Assembly (NCBI GenBank): GCA_910587635.1
Contig: CAJUNB010000005.1
Span: 180,832-244,831 of the forward strand
Origin: an uncultured Lachnospiraceae bacterium
GTDB lineage: Bacteria; Bacillota; Clostridia; Lachnospirales; Lachnospiraceae
Direction: 5' to 3'
Length of the DNA stretch: 64,000 bases
Shown: piece by piece, positions 1 to 8,446 of the stretch
How the letters are laid out: every line of letters begins with the position of its first letter
Position numbering within the stretch: position 1 is the first letter of the stretch
The notes under the pieces: model-generated
Seen by the model: the letters and a program-made list of their open reading frames with translations, nothing else
What the model was told of the DNA's origin: nothing
Databases searched by the model: none
Position numbers and translations under genes: made by a program

Positions 1-934
1 AGAGAAAAATATCGTAGTTGTCATCGATCCGGGGCATGGGGGAAGCAATATCGGTGGACAGATTCCGGGAATAGATGAGAAGAATGCCACATTGATTACG
101 GCTCTGGCCATGAAAGAAGAACTTGAAAAGTACGAAGGCATTACCGTTTACATGACAAGGTCGGGGGATGCAGATTTATCATTGGAGGAAAGGGCCAATG
201 TGGCCGGCGCTGTAGGGGCGGATTTTTTATTCAGCCTTCACTATAACAAAGCGGTACCGAACAGGCTGTACGGGGCGGAAGTGTGGATTCCTTCTCTGGG
301 GGAGAATTATGCCAGAAGTTATGCCTGTGGGGATATGGTGCTCAATGAGCTGTGTGATACCTATGGCCTTTACCGCAGAGGTATCAAGACGAAAGTCAGT
401 GCCGTCAGTGGAGTTGATTATTATGGAGTCATTAAACATGCCAGTGCGCTGGGGATTCCGTCCATGATTATTGAGCACTGCCACATTGACAATGAAATGG
501 ACCTTCCTTTTTTTAACAGTCCTGAAAAGCTTGTACAGCTTGGCCGCCTGGATGCTACAGGGGTAGCAAAGTATTTCGGGCTGAAATCGACTTCTCTTGG
601 AGTGGACTATTCAGGAATACAGAAGACAACCGTGGCACCTGCTATGGCACGTGTCATTCAGGATATGACACCTCCGGAGACGGCAGCCATTTCCTCTGCT
701 TCCAAAAATAATGGTCAGATTACGGCAGTATTGCAGGGAATGGACAGCCAGAGCAGTATTCTTTACTATGACTATAGTCTGGATGGTGGTCTCACCTGGT
801 CGGCTCTGCAGAAATGGAACAGTGTAGGGACGGAAAATACCGTGACGATTCCGGGCAATGGTGACAGCCTGACAGTCAGAATCTATAATCAGTATGATCT
901 GGCTACGCAGAGTGCGGTGGTGCCGGTACTGTAG
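1..934 (+). CDS. N-acetylmuramoyl-L-alanine amidase (5' truncated by window edge)
   Basis: The reading frame is open from base 2, so the N-terminus lies outside the window. The visible protein starts in the amidase_3 fold. It shows the zinc-ligand motif IDPGHGG, then LSLEERANVA, then FLFSLHYNKA, and a late acidic residue in MIIEHCHIDNEMD, the usual H-E-H-E order of zinc-dependent amidases that cut the bond between muramic acid and the stem peptide. After about residue 200 a Ser/Thr-rich stretch leads to a C-terminal module with DYSLDGGLTWS, which looks like an Ig-like or wall-associated domain. The protein is probably exported and acts on peptidoglycan, but the signal peptide is not visible. 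The gene converges with the leftward ylbJ-like gene. Family assignment is firm; the physiological role (autolysin or sporulation amidase) is not. Confidence 0.88.
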   Translation, partial: EKNIVVVIDPGHGGSNIGGQIPGIDEKNATLITALAMKEELEKYEGITVYMTRSGDADLSLEERANVAGAVGADFLFSLHYNKAVPNRLYGAEVWIPSLGENYARSYACGDMVLNELCDTYGLYRRGIKTKVSAVSGVDYYGVIKHASALGIPSMIIEHCHIDNEMDLPFFNSPEKLVQLGRLDATGVAKYFGLKSTSLGVDYSGIQKTTVAPAMARVIQDMTPPETAAISSASKNNGQITAVLQGMDSQSSILYYDYSLDGGLTWSALQKWNSVGTENTVTIPGNGDSLTVRIYNQYDLATQSAVVPVL

Positions 935-1006
935 AATATTTGTGCAGTTTCCTGAATTTGCTCATAGATAGGATCTTTTGTCCTCTTGTCTTTGGTGGAT
1001 GGCTGT

Positions 1007-2005
1007 TTATAGATAAAATGAAAATATCGCCCTGTAATAAAAGAGGGCCAGCATGCTCTGGCAGAATTTGTGAAGTATATAGGAAAAAAGGGACAAATCC
1101 GTGTCGCTTATCATGCAATAGGTCTGCGCAATGCAGGACAGCCCGCCGAACTGGAGCATGACGAGGATGAGGAGAGGGTGGTCAGGTCCTGCCATAGTAA
1201 TGCCACCGGTGATTTCCAGGAGCAGACAGACGGGAATCTGCCAGAAAGCGTAAGAAGCGGGGAGCTTTTCAAAAATAAGCCGGGGCAGAAGATTCCACAG
1301 ATTAAATATGATCATATAACCTCCCAGTTTTGTAATACTCTGGATGCCTGAAGAAACAGAGGCATCCATGGCAGCTGCAAAACCGGGAGATTTTTCTGTA
1401 CAGGAAAGGGAAGCGGCGTTGGCTTTGATCTGTCCGTCGTAACCAAGATAACGCAGCAGCAGTCCATAGAGAAGAGGAATACCATACATACCTGCCAGAT
1501 AGGTCCATACAGGGATATCACCTGGCAGAAAGGAAAGAACAAATCCGGTGAAAAAGACCGGTCCGATGTTATTGCAGAAAGCCAGCAGGAAAGAGGCTTC
1601 CTGGCGGGTGATCTGTCCCATACGGTACATATCTCCGGTTATTTTGGCACCCATGGGAAAGCCGCACAGAAATCCCATCACAATACAGTAGAGACAGCGG
1701 TTGTTTACATGAAACAGAGGATAGAGAAGCGGGCGGAAAAAGCCTGCAAAACGTTCTGACAGCCGGAGGCGTATCATCATGCCTGAGAGGACCATAAAGG
1801 GAAACAGCGTGGGAATCATCTGCTGGAACCAGACGTTCAGCCCTGTCAGTGCGTAAGAAAGCGAGAGTTTTGGATAGGAAAGAATGGCCCATGTCATCAG
1901 GCCAAAGAACAGAGTCAATCCTGTTTTTTTTATAAATTTTTGCAAAATACACCCCAAAGAAAGTGAAAATGTTGTATACTCATACATATGTGCTGAAAAC
2001 AGCAT
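1007..2005 (-). CDS. ylbJ: YlbJ-like sporulation integral membrane protein
   Basis: Polytopic membrane protein of up to 332 residues with about eight hydrophobic segments and nucleoside-recognition (Gate) domain character. The stretch GFLCGFPMGAKITGDMYR followed by LLAFCNNIGPVFF matches the conserved core of the YlbJ/SpoVV family, which in Bacillus is needed for spore cortex formation and moves dipicolinic acid across the outer forespore membrane. The start is uncertain: the ATG at 2005 has no good ribosome site, an ATG lies at 1987, and a TTG at 1944 follows a GGGG-rich stretch and would give a start nearer the first membrane helix. It is transcribed leftward, divergent from the HAD phosphatase and convergent with the amidase. 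Confidence 0.75.
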   Translation of the reverse strand: MLFSAHMYEYTTFSLSLGCILQKFIKKTGLTLFFGLMTWAILSYPKLSLSYALTGLNVWFQQMIPTLFPFMVLSGMMIRLRLSERFAGFFRPLLYPLFHVNNRCLYCIVMGFLCGFPMGAKITGDMYRMGQITRQEASFLLAFCNNIGPVFFTGFVLSFLPGDIPVWTYLAGMYGIPLLYGLLLRYLGYDGQIKANAASLSCTEKSPGFAAAMDASVSSGIQSITKLGGYMIIFNLWNLLPRLIFEKLPASYAFWQIPVCLLLEITGGITMAGPDHPLLILVMLQFGGLSCIAQTYCMISDTDLSLFSYILHKFCQSMLALFYYRAIFSFYL

Positions 2006-2035
2006 AGATACGTGAAATCAGAGGAGTTTTGAAAG

Positions 2036-2713
2036 ATGTTACATAAAAAAGAAGCGGTTATTTTTGACATGGACGGTTCCCTTGTGGATTCCATGTGGGT
2101 CTGGAAGGATATTGATATCGAATATCTGGGAAAGTTTGGATTGGATATCCCGGATGATCTGCAGATGGCCATTGAGGGAAAAAGTTTTACAGAAACGGCG
2201 GAGTATTTTAAAGAGCGGTTTTTCCTGGAAGACTCCATAGAGGACATTATGGCTGACTGGAACGAAATGGCATGGCATAAATACCGTACCCGGGTGATGC
2301 TAAAGCCCGGAGCGAAGGAGCTTTTGGACTATTGCAGAGCTCACGGTATCAAACTGGGGATTGCCACAAGCAATTCCAGACAGATTGTAGATATGGTATT
2401 ACAGGAGAGAGGGGTTACGGAATACTTTTCCTGTATTATGACAGGGTGTGAAGCGAAAAAAGGGAAGCCGGCACCGGATATCTATCTGTTGACGGCGCAG
2501 CAGCTATCGGTAAGTCCAGAAAGCTGTCTTGTCTTTGAAGATATCGTGCCAGGGATCCAGGCGGGTAAATCGGCCGGTATGGAAGTGTGTGCGGTGGACG
2601 ATGACTATTCCGCTTACCAGAGTCAGGAAAAGCGGGATCGCGCAGATTATTATATCAGAGATTTCAGGGATATACCGGAAGTAAAAGAGATGTTGCAGGT
2701 GAGAAGGCAGTGA
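2036..2713 (+). CDS. HAD-superfamily phosphatase (beta-phosphoglucomutase-like)
   Basis: A 225-residue soluble HAD-IA hydrolase. Motif I is FDMDGSLVDS near residue 10, with the nucleophile Asp and the general acid Asp two residues later. Motif II is in GIATSNSR, motif III Lys is in KKGKPAPDIY, and motif IV is FEDIVPGIQAG. The helical cap between motif I and motif II is of the C1 type used by phosphoglucomutases and phosphoglycolate or sugar phosphatases. The substrate cannot be read from sequence. Its TGA overlaps the GTG start of the next radical SAM gene by 4 bases, so the two are probably translated together. Serine in place of threonine after DMDG is a common variation. Confidence 0.85.
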   Translation: MLHKKEAVIFDMDGSLVDSMWVWKDIDIEYLGKFGLDIPDDLQMAIEGKSFTETAEYFKERFFLEDSIEDIMADWNEMAWHKYRTRVMLKPGAKELLDYCRAHGIKLGIATSNSRQIVDMVLQERGVTEYFSCIMTGCEAKKGKPAPDIYLLTAQQLSVSPESCLVFEDIVPGIQAGKSAGMEVCAVDDDYSAYQSQEKRDRADYYIRDFRDIPEVKEMLQVRRQ

Positions 2714-4635
2714 GCGGAAGATTTTTGCCGGTTTCGAAAAGTGAGATGGAAGCCCTTGGCTGGGACAGTGTGGATTTTGTCTATGTATCGGGAGATGCCT
2801 ATGTGGACCACCCGTCTTTTGGGCATGCCATTATTACCCGGCTGCTGGAGGCCCATGGCTACCGGATAGGTATCATTGCCCAGCCAGACTGGAGAGAGGC
2901 GGACAGCATCGCCCTGTTCGGGGAGCCGAAACTGGGTTTTCTGGTCAGTGCAGGCAATATGGATTCCATGGTAAATCATTATTATGTATCCAAGAGACGG
3001 CGGGAGGAAGATGCCTATACTCCCGGGGGCCGGATAGGAGCGAGGCCTGACCGGGCAACGATTGTATACAGTAACCTGATTCGGAAAAAATATAAAAAGG
3101 TTCCCATTATTTTAGGAGGGATAGAAGCCAGCCTGCGCCGGATGGCTCACTATGATTACTGGTCCGACAGCTTTCGACGCTCTGTCCTTCTGGACAGTCA
3201 GGCAGATCTCATCTCCTATGGTATGGGGGAAAAGTCGATTGTGGAGATTGCGGAGGCACTGCAGAGCGGTATCGATATCCGGGATCTTTGCTTTGTTCCG
3301 GGCACCGTCTACCGGACAAGGGACATTTCCGGGATTTACGATGGAATAAGGCTCCCTGCCTATGAAGAGATGAAAGCGGAGAAGAGGCGCTATGGAGAGA
3401 GCTTTCTCATACAGCAGAAAAATACGGATCCTTTTACCGGGAAGACGCTGATAGAGCCCTACGGGGATGGGACCTATGTGGTACAGAACCCGCCTCAGAA
3501 GCCTCTGACCGTGGAGGAAATGGACGATATTTACGGACTGCCCTATGAGCGGATCTATCATCCTTCCTATGAACAGGAGGGAGGAATTCCTGCGATCAAA
3601 GAAATCAAATTTTCTCTCGTCAGCAATCGGGGATGCTTTGGAGGCTGCAGCTTTTGTGCACTGACCTTTCATCAGGGAAGGATTGTACAGGTGCGGAGTC
3701 ATGATTCCATTCTGAAAGAAGCCAGGGCCATGACACAGGAGGCGGATTTCAAAGGGTATATTCATGATGTGGGCGGTCCTACAGCCGATTTCAGGGCGCC
3801 TTCCTGTGATAAGCAGCTTCGTTTTGGTGTCTGCCAGGACAGACAGTGTCTCTTTCCAAGGCCGTGCGGAAACCTCAGGGCAGATCACAGAGACTATCTG
3901 GAACTGCTTCGCAGCCTTCGGGCGTTGCCGGGAGTGAAAAAGGTCTTTGTCCGCTCAGGCATCCGGTTTGATTATGTGATGGCGGATAAAGATGACACTT
4001 TTTTCCGGGAACTGGTATCCCATCATATAAGCGGCCAGCTGAAGGTGGCGCCGGAGCATATTTCGGACAGAGTGCTCTACTATATGGGAAAACCGGAACA
4101 TACAGTCTACAAGGCGTTTGCGGACAGATATGAACGGTTGAACAAAAAGCTCGGGAAAAAGCAGTATCTTGTGCCCTATCTTATGTCATCCCATCCTGGC
4201 TCTACGATACAGGAGGCCGTAGCTTTAGCGGAATATTTACGGGATCTGGGCTATATGCCCGAGCAGGTACAGGATTTTTACCCTACACCGTCCACCCTGT
4301 CCACAGTCATGTACTATACCGGAATTGACCCAAGGGACGGAAAACAGGTCTACGTGTGCAGGAATCCCCACGAAAAAGCGATGCAGCGGGCGCTGATACA
4401 GTACCGGGAACCAAAGAAATATGAGCTCGTCCGGGAAGCGCTGATTGCCGTCGGCAGAGAAGATTTGATCGGTTTTGACAGAAAATGCCTGATCAGACCT
4501 AGACATCAGAGGACAGAAACGGAGAAAAAAGGGCAGGGGAAGAGCAGTCTGTACCAGAAAGGACAGAAGAAAAAGAAAACCATTCGGAATATACACCGGA
4601 AAAAAGAGAGACCGAAACAGGGAAAACAGATATAA
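2710..4635 (+). CDS. YgiQ family radical SAM protein
   Basis: A 641-residue protein starting at GTG 2710, overlapping the preceding stop. The N-terminal third has the YgiQ/UPF0313 region (FLPVSKSEMEALGWDSVDF and SAGNMDSMVNHY). The radical SAM centre GCFGGCSFC (CxxxCxxC) lies near residues 309-317, and the C-terminal part has the family signature GQLKVAPEH and QVQDFYPTPST. The tail after about residue 590 is very basic and low in complexity, rich in Lys, Arg and Gln, and could bind nucleic acid, which is inference. Family members are widespread and their reaction is not established. Length fits the family (about 600-720 residues). It sits between the HAD phosphatase and the SDR gene. Confidence 0.9.
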   Translation: MSGRFLPVSKSEMEALGWDSVDFVYVSGDAYVDHPSFGHAIITRLLEAHGYRIGIIAQPDWREADSIALFGEPKLGFLVSAGNMDSMVNHYYVSKRRREEDAYTPGGRIGARPDRATIVYSNLIRKKYKKVPIILGGIEASLRRMAHYDYWSDSFRRSVLLDSQADLISYGMGEKSIVEIAEALQSGIDIRDLCFVPGTVYRTRDISGIYDGIRLPAYEEMKAEKRRYGESFLIQQKNTDPFTGKTLIEPYGDGTYVVQNPPQKPLTVEEMDDIYGLPYERIYHPSYEQEGGIPAIKEIKFSLVSNRGCFGGCSFCALTFHQGRIVQVRSHDSILKEARAMTQEADFKGYIHDVGGPTADFRAPSCDKQLRFGVCQDRQCLFPRPCGNLRADHRDYLELLRSLRALPGVKKVFVRSGIRFDYVMADKDDTFFRELVSHHISGQLKVAPEHISDRVLYYMGKPEHTVYKAFADRYERLNKKLGKKQYLVPYLMSSHPGSTIQEAVALAEYLRDLGYMPEQVQDFYPTPSTLSTVMYYTGIDPRDGKQVYVCRNPHEKAMQRALIQYREPKKYELVREALIAVGREDLIGFDRKCLIRPRHQRTETEKKGQGKSSLYQKGQKKKKTIRNIHRKKERPKQGKQI

Positions 4636-4648
4636 AAGGAGACAGTGT

Positions 4649-5410
4649 ATGAATATTACAATCATAACCGGGGCTTCTTCCGGAATAGGGCGGGAGTTTG
4701 CCGTTCAGCTGGACGGGCTCTTTTCCAATATGGATGAAATCTGGCTGGTTGCCAGAAGGAAAGAGCGGCTGGAAGAGCTGCGTTGCAGACTGAAAACGAG
4801 ATGCCGGATTATTGATATGGATATTACCGACCCGGTCTATATGAGACAGTTTTCAGAGATTCTGAAAATTGCCAGACCGAGGATCTGTATGCTTGTAAAC
4901 TGTGCCGGATTTGGGCTGATGGGGGCGGTGGATATGCTTTCTCTGGAAGAACAGTTGTCCATGATCGATCTGAACTGCCGGGCACTGACAGACATGACTT
5001 ATCGTTGCCTGCCCTATATGAGAAAAAATGGCCGTATTATCCAGCTGGCATCCAGTGCTGCGTTTCTGCCCCAGGAAAATTTTGCAGTGTATGCGGCTAC
5101 GAAATCCTACGTGCTCAGTTTCTCCCGGGCGCTGCATGAGGAACTGAAAGGGCGGGGTGTCTGTGTGACAAGTGTCTGCCCCGGTCCTGTGGATACGGAG
5201 TTTTTTCAGATTGCGGAAAAGTATGGGAAAACGCTGGCAGTGAAAAAGCTGACTATGGTTTCGCCACAGCGGGTGGTCAGGAAAGCAATCCGGGACAGTG
5301 GGAAAAAAGAGCCGCTTTCCGTATGTAGCCTGCCAATACAGGCTTTCCAGGTCCTGTCCAAGGTACTTCCCAACAGAATGCTATTTGGGATGATGAGGCT
5401 GTTTCATTGA
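4649..5410 (+). CDS. SDR family NAD(P)-dependent oxidoreductase
   Basis: A 253-residue classical short-chain dehydrogenase. The Rossmann glycine motif TGASSGIG is at residues 7-14, NCAGFG stands in for the NNAG motif, and the catalytic Ser and YxxxK appear in QLASSAAF and YAATKSY. A basic residue pair after strand 2 (ARRKERL) suggests NADP(H) preference. The C-terminal segment (LPIQAFQVLSKVLPNRM) is hydrophobic and resembles the YqjQ/DltE-like subgroup. An AAAGGAGA ribosome site precedes ATG 4649. It follows the YgiQ-type gene by 13 bases, so co-transcription is likely. The substrate is unknown. Confidence 0.87.
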   Translation: MNITIITGASSGIGREFAVQLDGLFSNMDEIWLVARRKERLEELRCRLKTRCRIIDMDITDPVYMRQFSEILKIARPRICMLVNCAGFGLMGAVDMLSLEEQLSMIDLNCRALTDMTYRCLPYMRKNGRIIQLASSAAFLPQENFAVYAATKSYVLSFSRALHEELKGRGVCVTSVCPGPVDTEFFQIAEKYGKTLAVKKLTMVSPQRVVRKAIRDSGKKEPLSVCSLPIQAFQVLSKVLPNRMLFGMMRLFH

Positions 5411-5507
5411 CTTTTACCCTCAGCGGACAACAAAAATAGAACCTTTTGACACCCTGACTTAAAAACTGTGCAGGCATGATTTGCCGCGCATACTGCCGGA
5501 GGAATGT

Positions 5508-6071
5508 ATGAAACTGAAAAAAGGCTGTTACGGCTATTTGAAAAAGCAAAGAAAATGGGAAACGATAAAAACAATCATTGATTTTACCATTTCCGGCGCG
5601 ATATTTGCCATGGGCTATTTTACTACCGGGACAAAGACAAACCTTCTGACAATTGTGGCGGTATTGGGATGCCTTCCCGCCTGTAAAAGCGCCGTCATTA
5701 TGTTTATGTATTTAAAGGCAAAGAGCTGCTCCGGGGAGTGCTATGAGAAATTACAGCCTTATGTGGGCAATACCCTGATGCTGTATGATCTCTATCTGAC
5801 AAGCTATGAGAAAAATTATCAGATCAGCGCCATGGCGGTCAAAAACAGTTCCCTCTGTGGATATACGGAGGATGGGAAATGTGATCTTACCGCAGGGGAA
5901 AAGCACATATCGGAAATTCTGAAACAGGATGGTTACGAGGGGCTTACGATAAAGCTGTTTTCCAATTTTTCAAAATTTACCGACAGGCTGCTGCAGATGG
6001 AATCGCTCTCAGATAAGAGTGAAAAAAAGGAAGTGGCCATTGCAGAAATTATCAAGTCGATTTCACTGTAA
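5508..6071 (+). CDS. Hypothetical membrane protein with two N-terminal helices
   Basis: ATG 5508 is chosen because GGAGG lies 5 bases upstream; a longer frame from 5481 lacks a ribosome site. The 187-residue product has a basic N-terminus (KKGCYGYLKKQRK), two hydrophobic segments at about residues 22-40 and 44-64, and a soluble C-terminal part containing CGYTEDGKCDLTAGEKHISEIL. No catalytic motif is visible. I do not recognise the family. It lies 20 bases before the MBL-fold gene start and is probably in the same transcript as the MBL and Crp/Fnr genes. Confidence 0.7.
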   Translation: MKLKKGCYGYLKKQRKWETIKTIIDFTISGAIFAMGYFTTGTKTNLLTIVAVLGCLPACKSAVIMFMYLKAKSCSGECYEKLQPYVGNTLMLYDLYLTSYEKNYQISAMAVKNSSLCGYTEDGKCDLTAGEKHISEILKQDGYEGLTIKLFSNFSKFTDRLLQMESLSDKSEKKEVAIAEIIKSISL

Positions 6072-6090
6072 CGACGGGAGGGTAAAGCAG

Positions 6091-6867
6091 ATGCAAATCA
6101 CTGCTCTGGTAGAAAATAGTTCGCTGGATAAAAACCTCGGGACGGAGCACGGTCTGTCCCTCTATATAGAGACCTGCAGCCGGAAAATACTGTTTGATAT
6201 GGGACAGACGGAGCTGTTTGCGGACAATGCCAGGGTGCTCGGCATCGATCTGGCGGGTGTGGATATCGCCGTCCTTTCCCATGGGCACTATGACCACGGC
6301 GGTGGGCTGAAAAAGTTTCTGGACATTAACAGGAAAGCGCCCGTCTATCTGAGCCGGTATGCTTTTGAAGGACATTACCACGGCAGAGAAAAATATATCG
6401 GCCTGGATACAGAACTGACAGGCAATGAGAGGCTGGTATCTACCGGTGATGAAACTGTCATAGAGGAAGGGCTGACGCTGTATTCCTGTAACGACTGTCA
6501 GAAGACATTTCCGTCCGGGAGCCAAGGGCTGCATATGATAAAGGACGGGGCGTTTTTGCCCGAGGATTTCCGCCATGAGCAGTATTTATTGATAAAAGAA
6601 AAGGGGAAACGAGTAGTGTTCAGCGGCTGTTCCCACAAGGGGATTTTAAATATTGTGGAATGGTTCAGGCCGGATGTGCTGGTGGGCGGATTTCATTTCT
6701 CCAAGCTGCCACTGGATGAGACTCTGGCAGGCTATGCAGAATATTTAAACCGCTTTTCCACTGTTTTTTATACCTGTCACTGTACAGGCACGGAGCAGTT
6801 TGCGTTTATGAAAACGAGAATGGACCGTCTGTTCTATCTGGCCGCCGGTCAGCGTATGATACTGTAA
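6091..6867 (+). CDS. MBL-fold metallohydrolase
   Basis: A 258-residue metallo-beta-lactamase-fold protein. The metal-binding motif HGHYDHGG is near residue 67, a further metal-ligand region is FSGCSHKG, and late residues TCHCTGTEQ supply the last histidine. The layout (LVENSSLDKNLGTEHGLSLYIE at the N-terminus) is that of the group annotated as 7,8-dihydropterin-6-yl-methyl-4-(beta-D-ribofuranosyl)aminobenzene-5'-phosphate synthase-like hydrolases, whose bacterial substrate is mostly unknown. Start 6091 is preferred over an in-frame ATG at 6019 because GGGAGGG precedes it and it avoids overlap with the previous gene. The Crp/Fnr gene follows after 24 bases. Confidence 0.87.
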   Translation: MQITALVENSSLDKNLGTEHGLSLYIETCSRKILFDMGQTELFADNARVLGIDLAGVDIAVLSHGHYDHGGGLKKFLDINRKAPVYLSRYAFEGHYHGREKYIGLDTELTGNERLVSTGDETVIEEGLTLYSCNDCQKTFPSGSQGLHMIKDGAFLPEDFRHEQYLLIKEKGKRVVFSGCSHKGILNIVEWFRPDVLVGGFHFSKLPLDETLAGYAEYLNRFSTVFYTCHCTGTEQFAFMKTRMDRLFYLAAGQRMIL

Positions 6868-6891
6868 ATCTGCTGAAGGGAGCATGCAATT

Positions 6892-7566
6892 ATGTCACAG
6901 GAGATATTCGGACCTGTTTATAAAGAGATATTTCCCTTTTGGAACGAAATACCGAAAGGGGACAGGGATTATATCTGTGATAATTCCCGTTCTTTTCTCT
7001 ATCCTGGAGGAAAAAAGATCCATGACGGGGATGAATGCTCTGGTGTCATCTTTGTCCGCTCAGGCAGTCTCAGAGTTTATATGATGTCTGAAGAGGGCAG
7101 GGATATTACATTGTACCGACTGTACAGAGGAGACATGTGTATGTTGTCCGCATCCTGTGTACTTCAGGCCATTACTTTTGATGTATTGATAGATGCGGAG
7201 GAAGACAGTGAATGCTATGTGATCAGTGGTCCTGCTTTTGGATCGGTATTAGAGCGCAATCCGAATATTAAAATATTTGCACTGGAAACCGCCGTCAGCC
7301 GCTTTTCCGATGTGATGTGGGTTATGCAGCAAATCCTCTTTATGAGTATGGACAGACGGCTTGCCATTTTTCTTTCTGATGAATTGGCCAGGACAGGTAT
7401 GGACAAAGTCACACTGACTCACGGACAAATCGCCCGTTACATGGGATCGGCCCGTGAGGTTGTGTCAAGAATGCTGAAGTATTTTGCAAAAGAAGGGATT
7501 GTGGAAGTTTCCCGTCAGGGAATTAAAATCCTTGATAAACAACGACTTCGTGAATTAGCTCTTTGA
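6892..7566 (+). CDS. Crp/Fnr family transcriptional regulator
   Basis: A 224-residue regulator with an N-terminal cyclic-nucleotide-binding-like jelly roll (DGDECSGVIFVRSGSLRVYMMSEEGRDI in pieces) and a C-terminal winged helix from about residue 150. The recognition helix reads SAREVVSRMLKYF: the Arg, Glu and second Arg match the CRP pattern that reads TGTGA half sites. The N-terminus lacks the cysteine cluster of classical FNR, though scattered cysteines occur (C111, C116 region). It converges with the ferredoxin pair, overlapping the end of the NapH-like gene by 12 bases. The perfect palindrome at 8380-8394 upstream of those genes is its most likely target. Regulators of this kind often control nitrosative-stress or redox genes in clostridia, which is inference here. 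Confidence 0.85.
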   Translation: MSQEIFGPVYKEIFPFWNEIPKGDRDYICDNSRSFLYPGGKKIHDGDECSGVIFVRSGSLRVYMMSEEGRDITLYRLYRGDMCMLSASCVLQAITFDVLIDAEEDSECYVISGPAFGSVLERNPNIKIFALETAVSRFSDVMWVMQQILFMSMDRRLAIFLSDELARTGMDKVTLTHGQIARYMGSAREVVSRMLKYFAKEGIVEVSRQGIKILDKQRLRELAL

Positions 7567-8133
7567 CTTTACTTTACATATGAGCTGCGTCATCGTTCCC
7601 ATGGGACAGTACACGCACCAGGAACGGGGTTTGAATAAAATCATGGTAAGAAATCCAAGGACAGTGGAAGTGAGCATGACACTGTAAAAACCGAAAGCAA
7701 ACTGGGCGACGCCATCGGAAAACAAAGTGCCGTGATATGCCCAGTGCCACGGAAGTTTAAATGTCCACAACAGGGTGACTGCCATATGCAGATTTTTTGT
7801 TCCGGCAAATACGAGATAGGTATTCCACAGCATGAGAAGAAACATCGTAAGGAAAAAGGCCAGAAAACCATATCTGAAATATTTGGACTTCATCCATTTC
7901 GGAACCTCTTTTTTTCGGGAAAGCCCAAACCTGCCGCCTACGAGGGAGAATAACTGTCCTCTGCCGCAAAATTTGTTGCAGTAGGCTTTATTGCCCTTTA
8001 TGATGGAAATGAGCAGAGGGATAAAGAAACAAAGGAGCCCAAGCCAGGCAAACAGAATGTTAAAAAATCCCAGAAGCAAATAAGTAAGAGATGCGATCCA
8101 GAGATATTCGTACCATTTTTTATTTTGTCTCAT
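7555..8133 (-). CDS. Membrane-bound 4Fe-4S protein, NapH-like
   Basis: A 192-residue protein with about four membrane segments. Cysteine pairs occur in AYCNKFCGRGQLF and in the C-terminal SWCVYCPMGTMTQL; the latter is the truncated polyferredoxin motif typical of NapH/RdxA-like proteins, which carry electrons between membrane quinones and soluble redox partners. Its start overlaps the stop of the two-cluster ferredoxin gene by 4 bases (8130-8133), so the pair is translationally coupled and read leftward. The 3' end overlaps the end of the Crp/Fnr gene. The electron donor and acceptor are not evident from the window. Confidence 0.8.
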   Translation of the reverse strand: MRQNKKWYEYLWIASLTYLLLGFFNILFAWLGLLCFFIPLLISIIKGNKAYCNKFCGRGQLFSLVGGRFGLSRKKEVPKWMKSKYFRYGFLAFFLTMFLLMLWNTYLVFAGTKNLHMAVTLLWTFKLPWHWAYHGTLFSDGVAQFAFGFYSVMLTSTVLGFLTMILFKPRSWCVYCPMGTMTQLICKVKSKS

Positions 8134-8327
8134 ACTTTAACCTCCTCCAGTGTGATAACGCTCGCGGGACATTCTTTGGCGCAGATGCCGCATCCGACGC
8201 AGAGATCTCTGTTGACTTCGGCATAGATACCTTTTGGAACAGTAATGGCTTTTTTCGGACAGACTTTCATACAACATCCACAGGCTACGCAATCCCGGGT
8301 GCTGACGGTTGCTTTTCTTTTTGTCAT
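8130..8327 (-). CDS. Two-[4Fe-4S] cluster ferredoxin
   Basis: A 65-residue protein with two complete cluster motifs, CVACGCCMKVCP and CVGCGICAKECP, each CxxCxxCxxxCP. This is a bacterial ferredoxin of the clostridial type with a short basic N-terminus (MTKRKATVSTRD). AGGAGG precedes the ATG by about 10 bases. It is the first gene of a leftward two-gene operon with the NapH-like membrane protein and is probably its soluble partner. Its promoter region holds the perfect Crp-like palindrome at 8380-8394. Confidence 0.9.
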   Translation of the reverse strand: MTKRKATVSTRDCVACGCCMKVCPKKAITVPKGIYAEVNRDLCVGCGICAKECPASVITLEEVKV

Positions 8328-8352
8328 AATATATATCCTCCTGTTTTATATC

Positions 8353-8394
8353 AGTATAGAGGAGAAAATTTTTTTATTCTGTGACAAAGTCACA
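8353..8394 (-). promoter_or_regulatory. Ferredoxin-operon promoter with Crp/Fnr-type operator
   Basis: A perfect palindrome TGTGACAAAGTCACA occupies 8380-8394. On the leftward strand a TATACT -10 box lies at 8358-8353, with no convincing -35 box. If transcription starts about 7 bases after the -10 box, the palindrome centre (8387) falls near -41, the class II activator position. The site has a 5-base centre between TGTGA and TCACA rather than the 6 of E. coli CRP sites. The encoded Crp/Fnr protein next door is the obvious candidate ligand; this is inference. Confidence 0.65.
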
Positions 8395-8422
8395 TTGGAC
8401 AAGCGAGAGAAGTGTTTATATT
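8395..8422 (+). promoter_or_regulatory. Candidate promoter of the RluA-type gene
   Basis: TTGGAC (8395-8400) and TATATT (8417-8422) with a 16-base spacer form a reasonable sigma-A promoter 25 bases before the gene start. Its -35 box abuts the palindrome at 8380-8394, so a protein bound there could affect both divergent promoters. Confidence 0.5.
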
Positions 8423-8446
8423 TCTTTGCCCCGGAGAGGTGAGATC

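Noticed and set aside
1007..1118. Small frames on both strands between the amidase and ylbJ-like genes
   Set aside because: They overlap the conserved YlbJ C-terminus or lack ribosome sites.
5446..5480. TTGACA-like promoter before the small membrane protein gene
   Set aside because: TTGACA at 5446-5451 has no -10 box at a suitable distance (the nearest, CATGAT, is 23 bases away).
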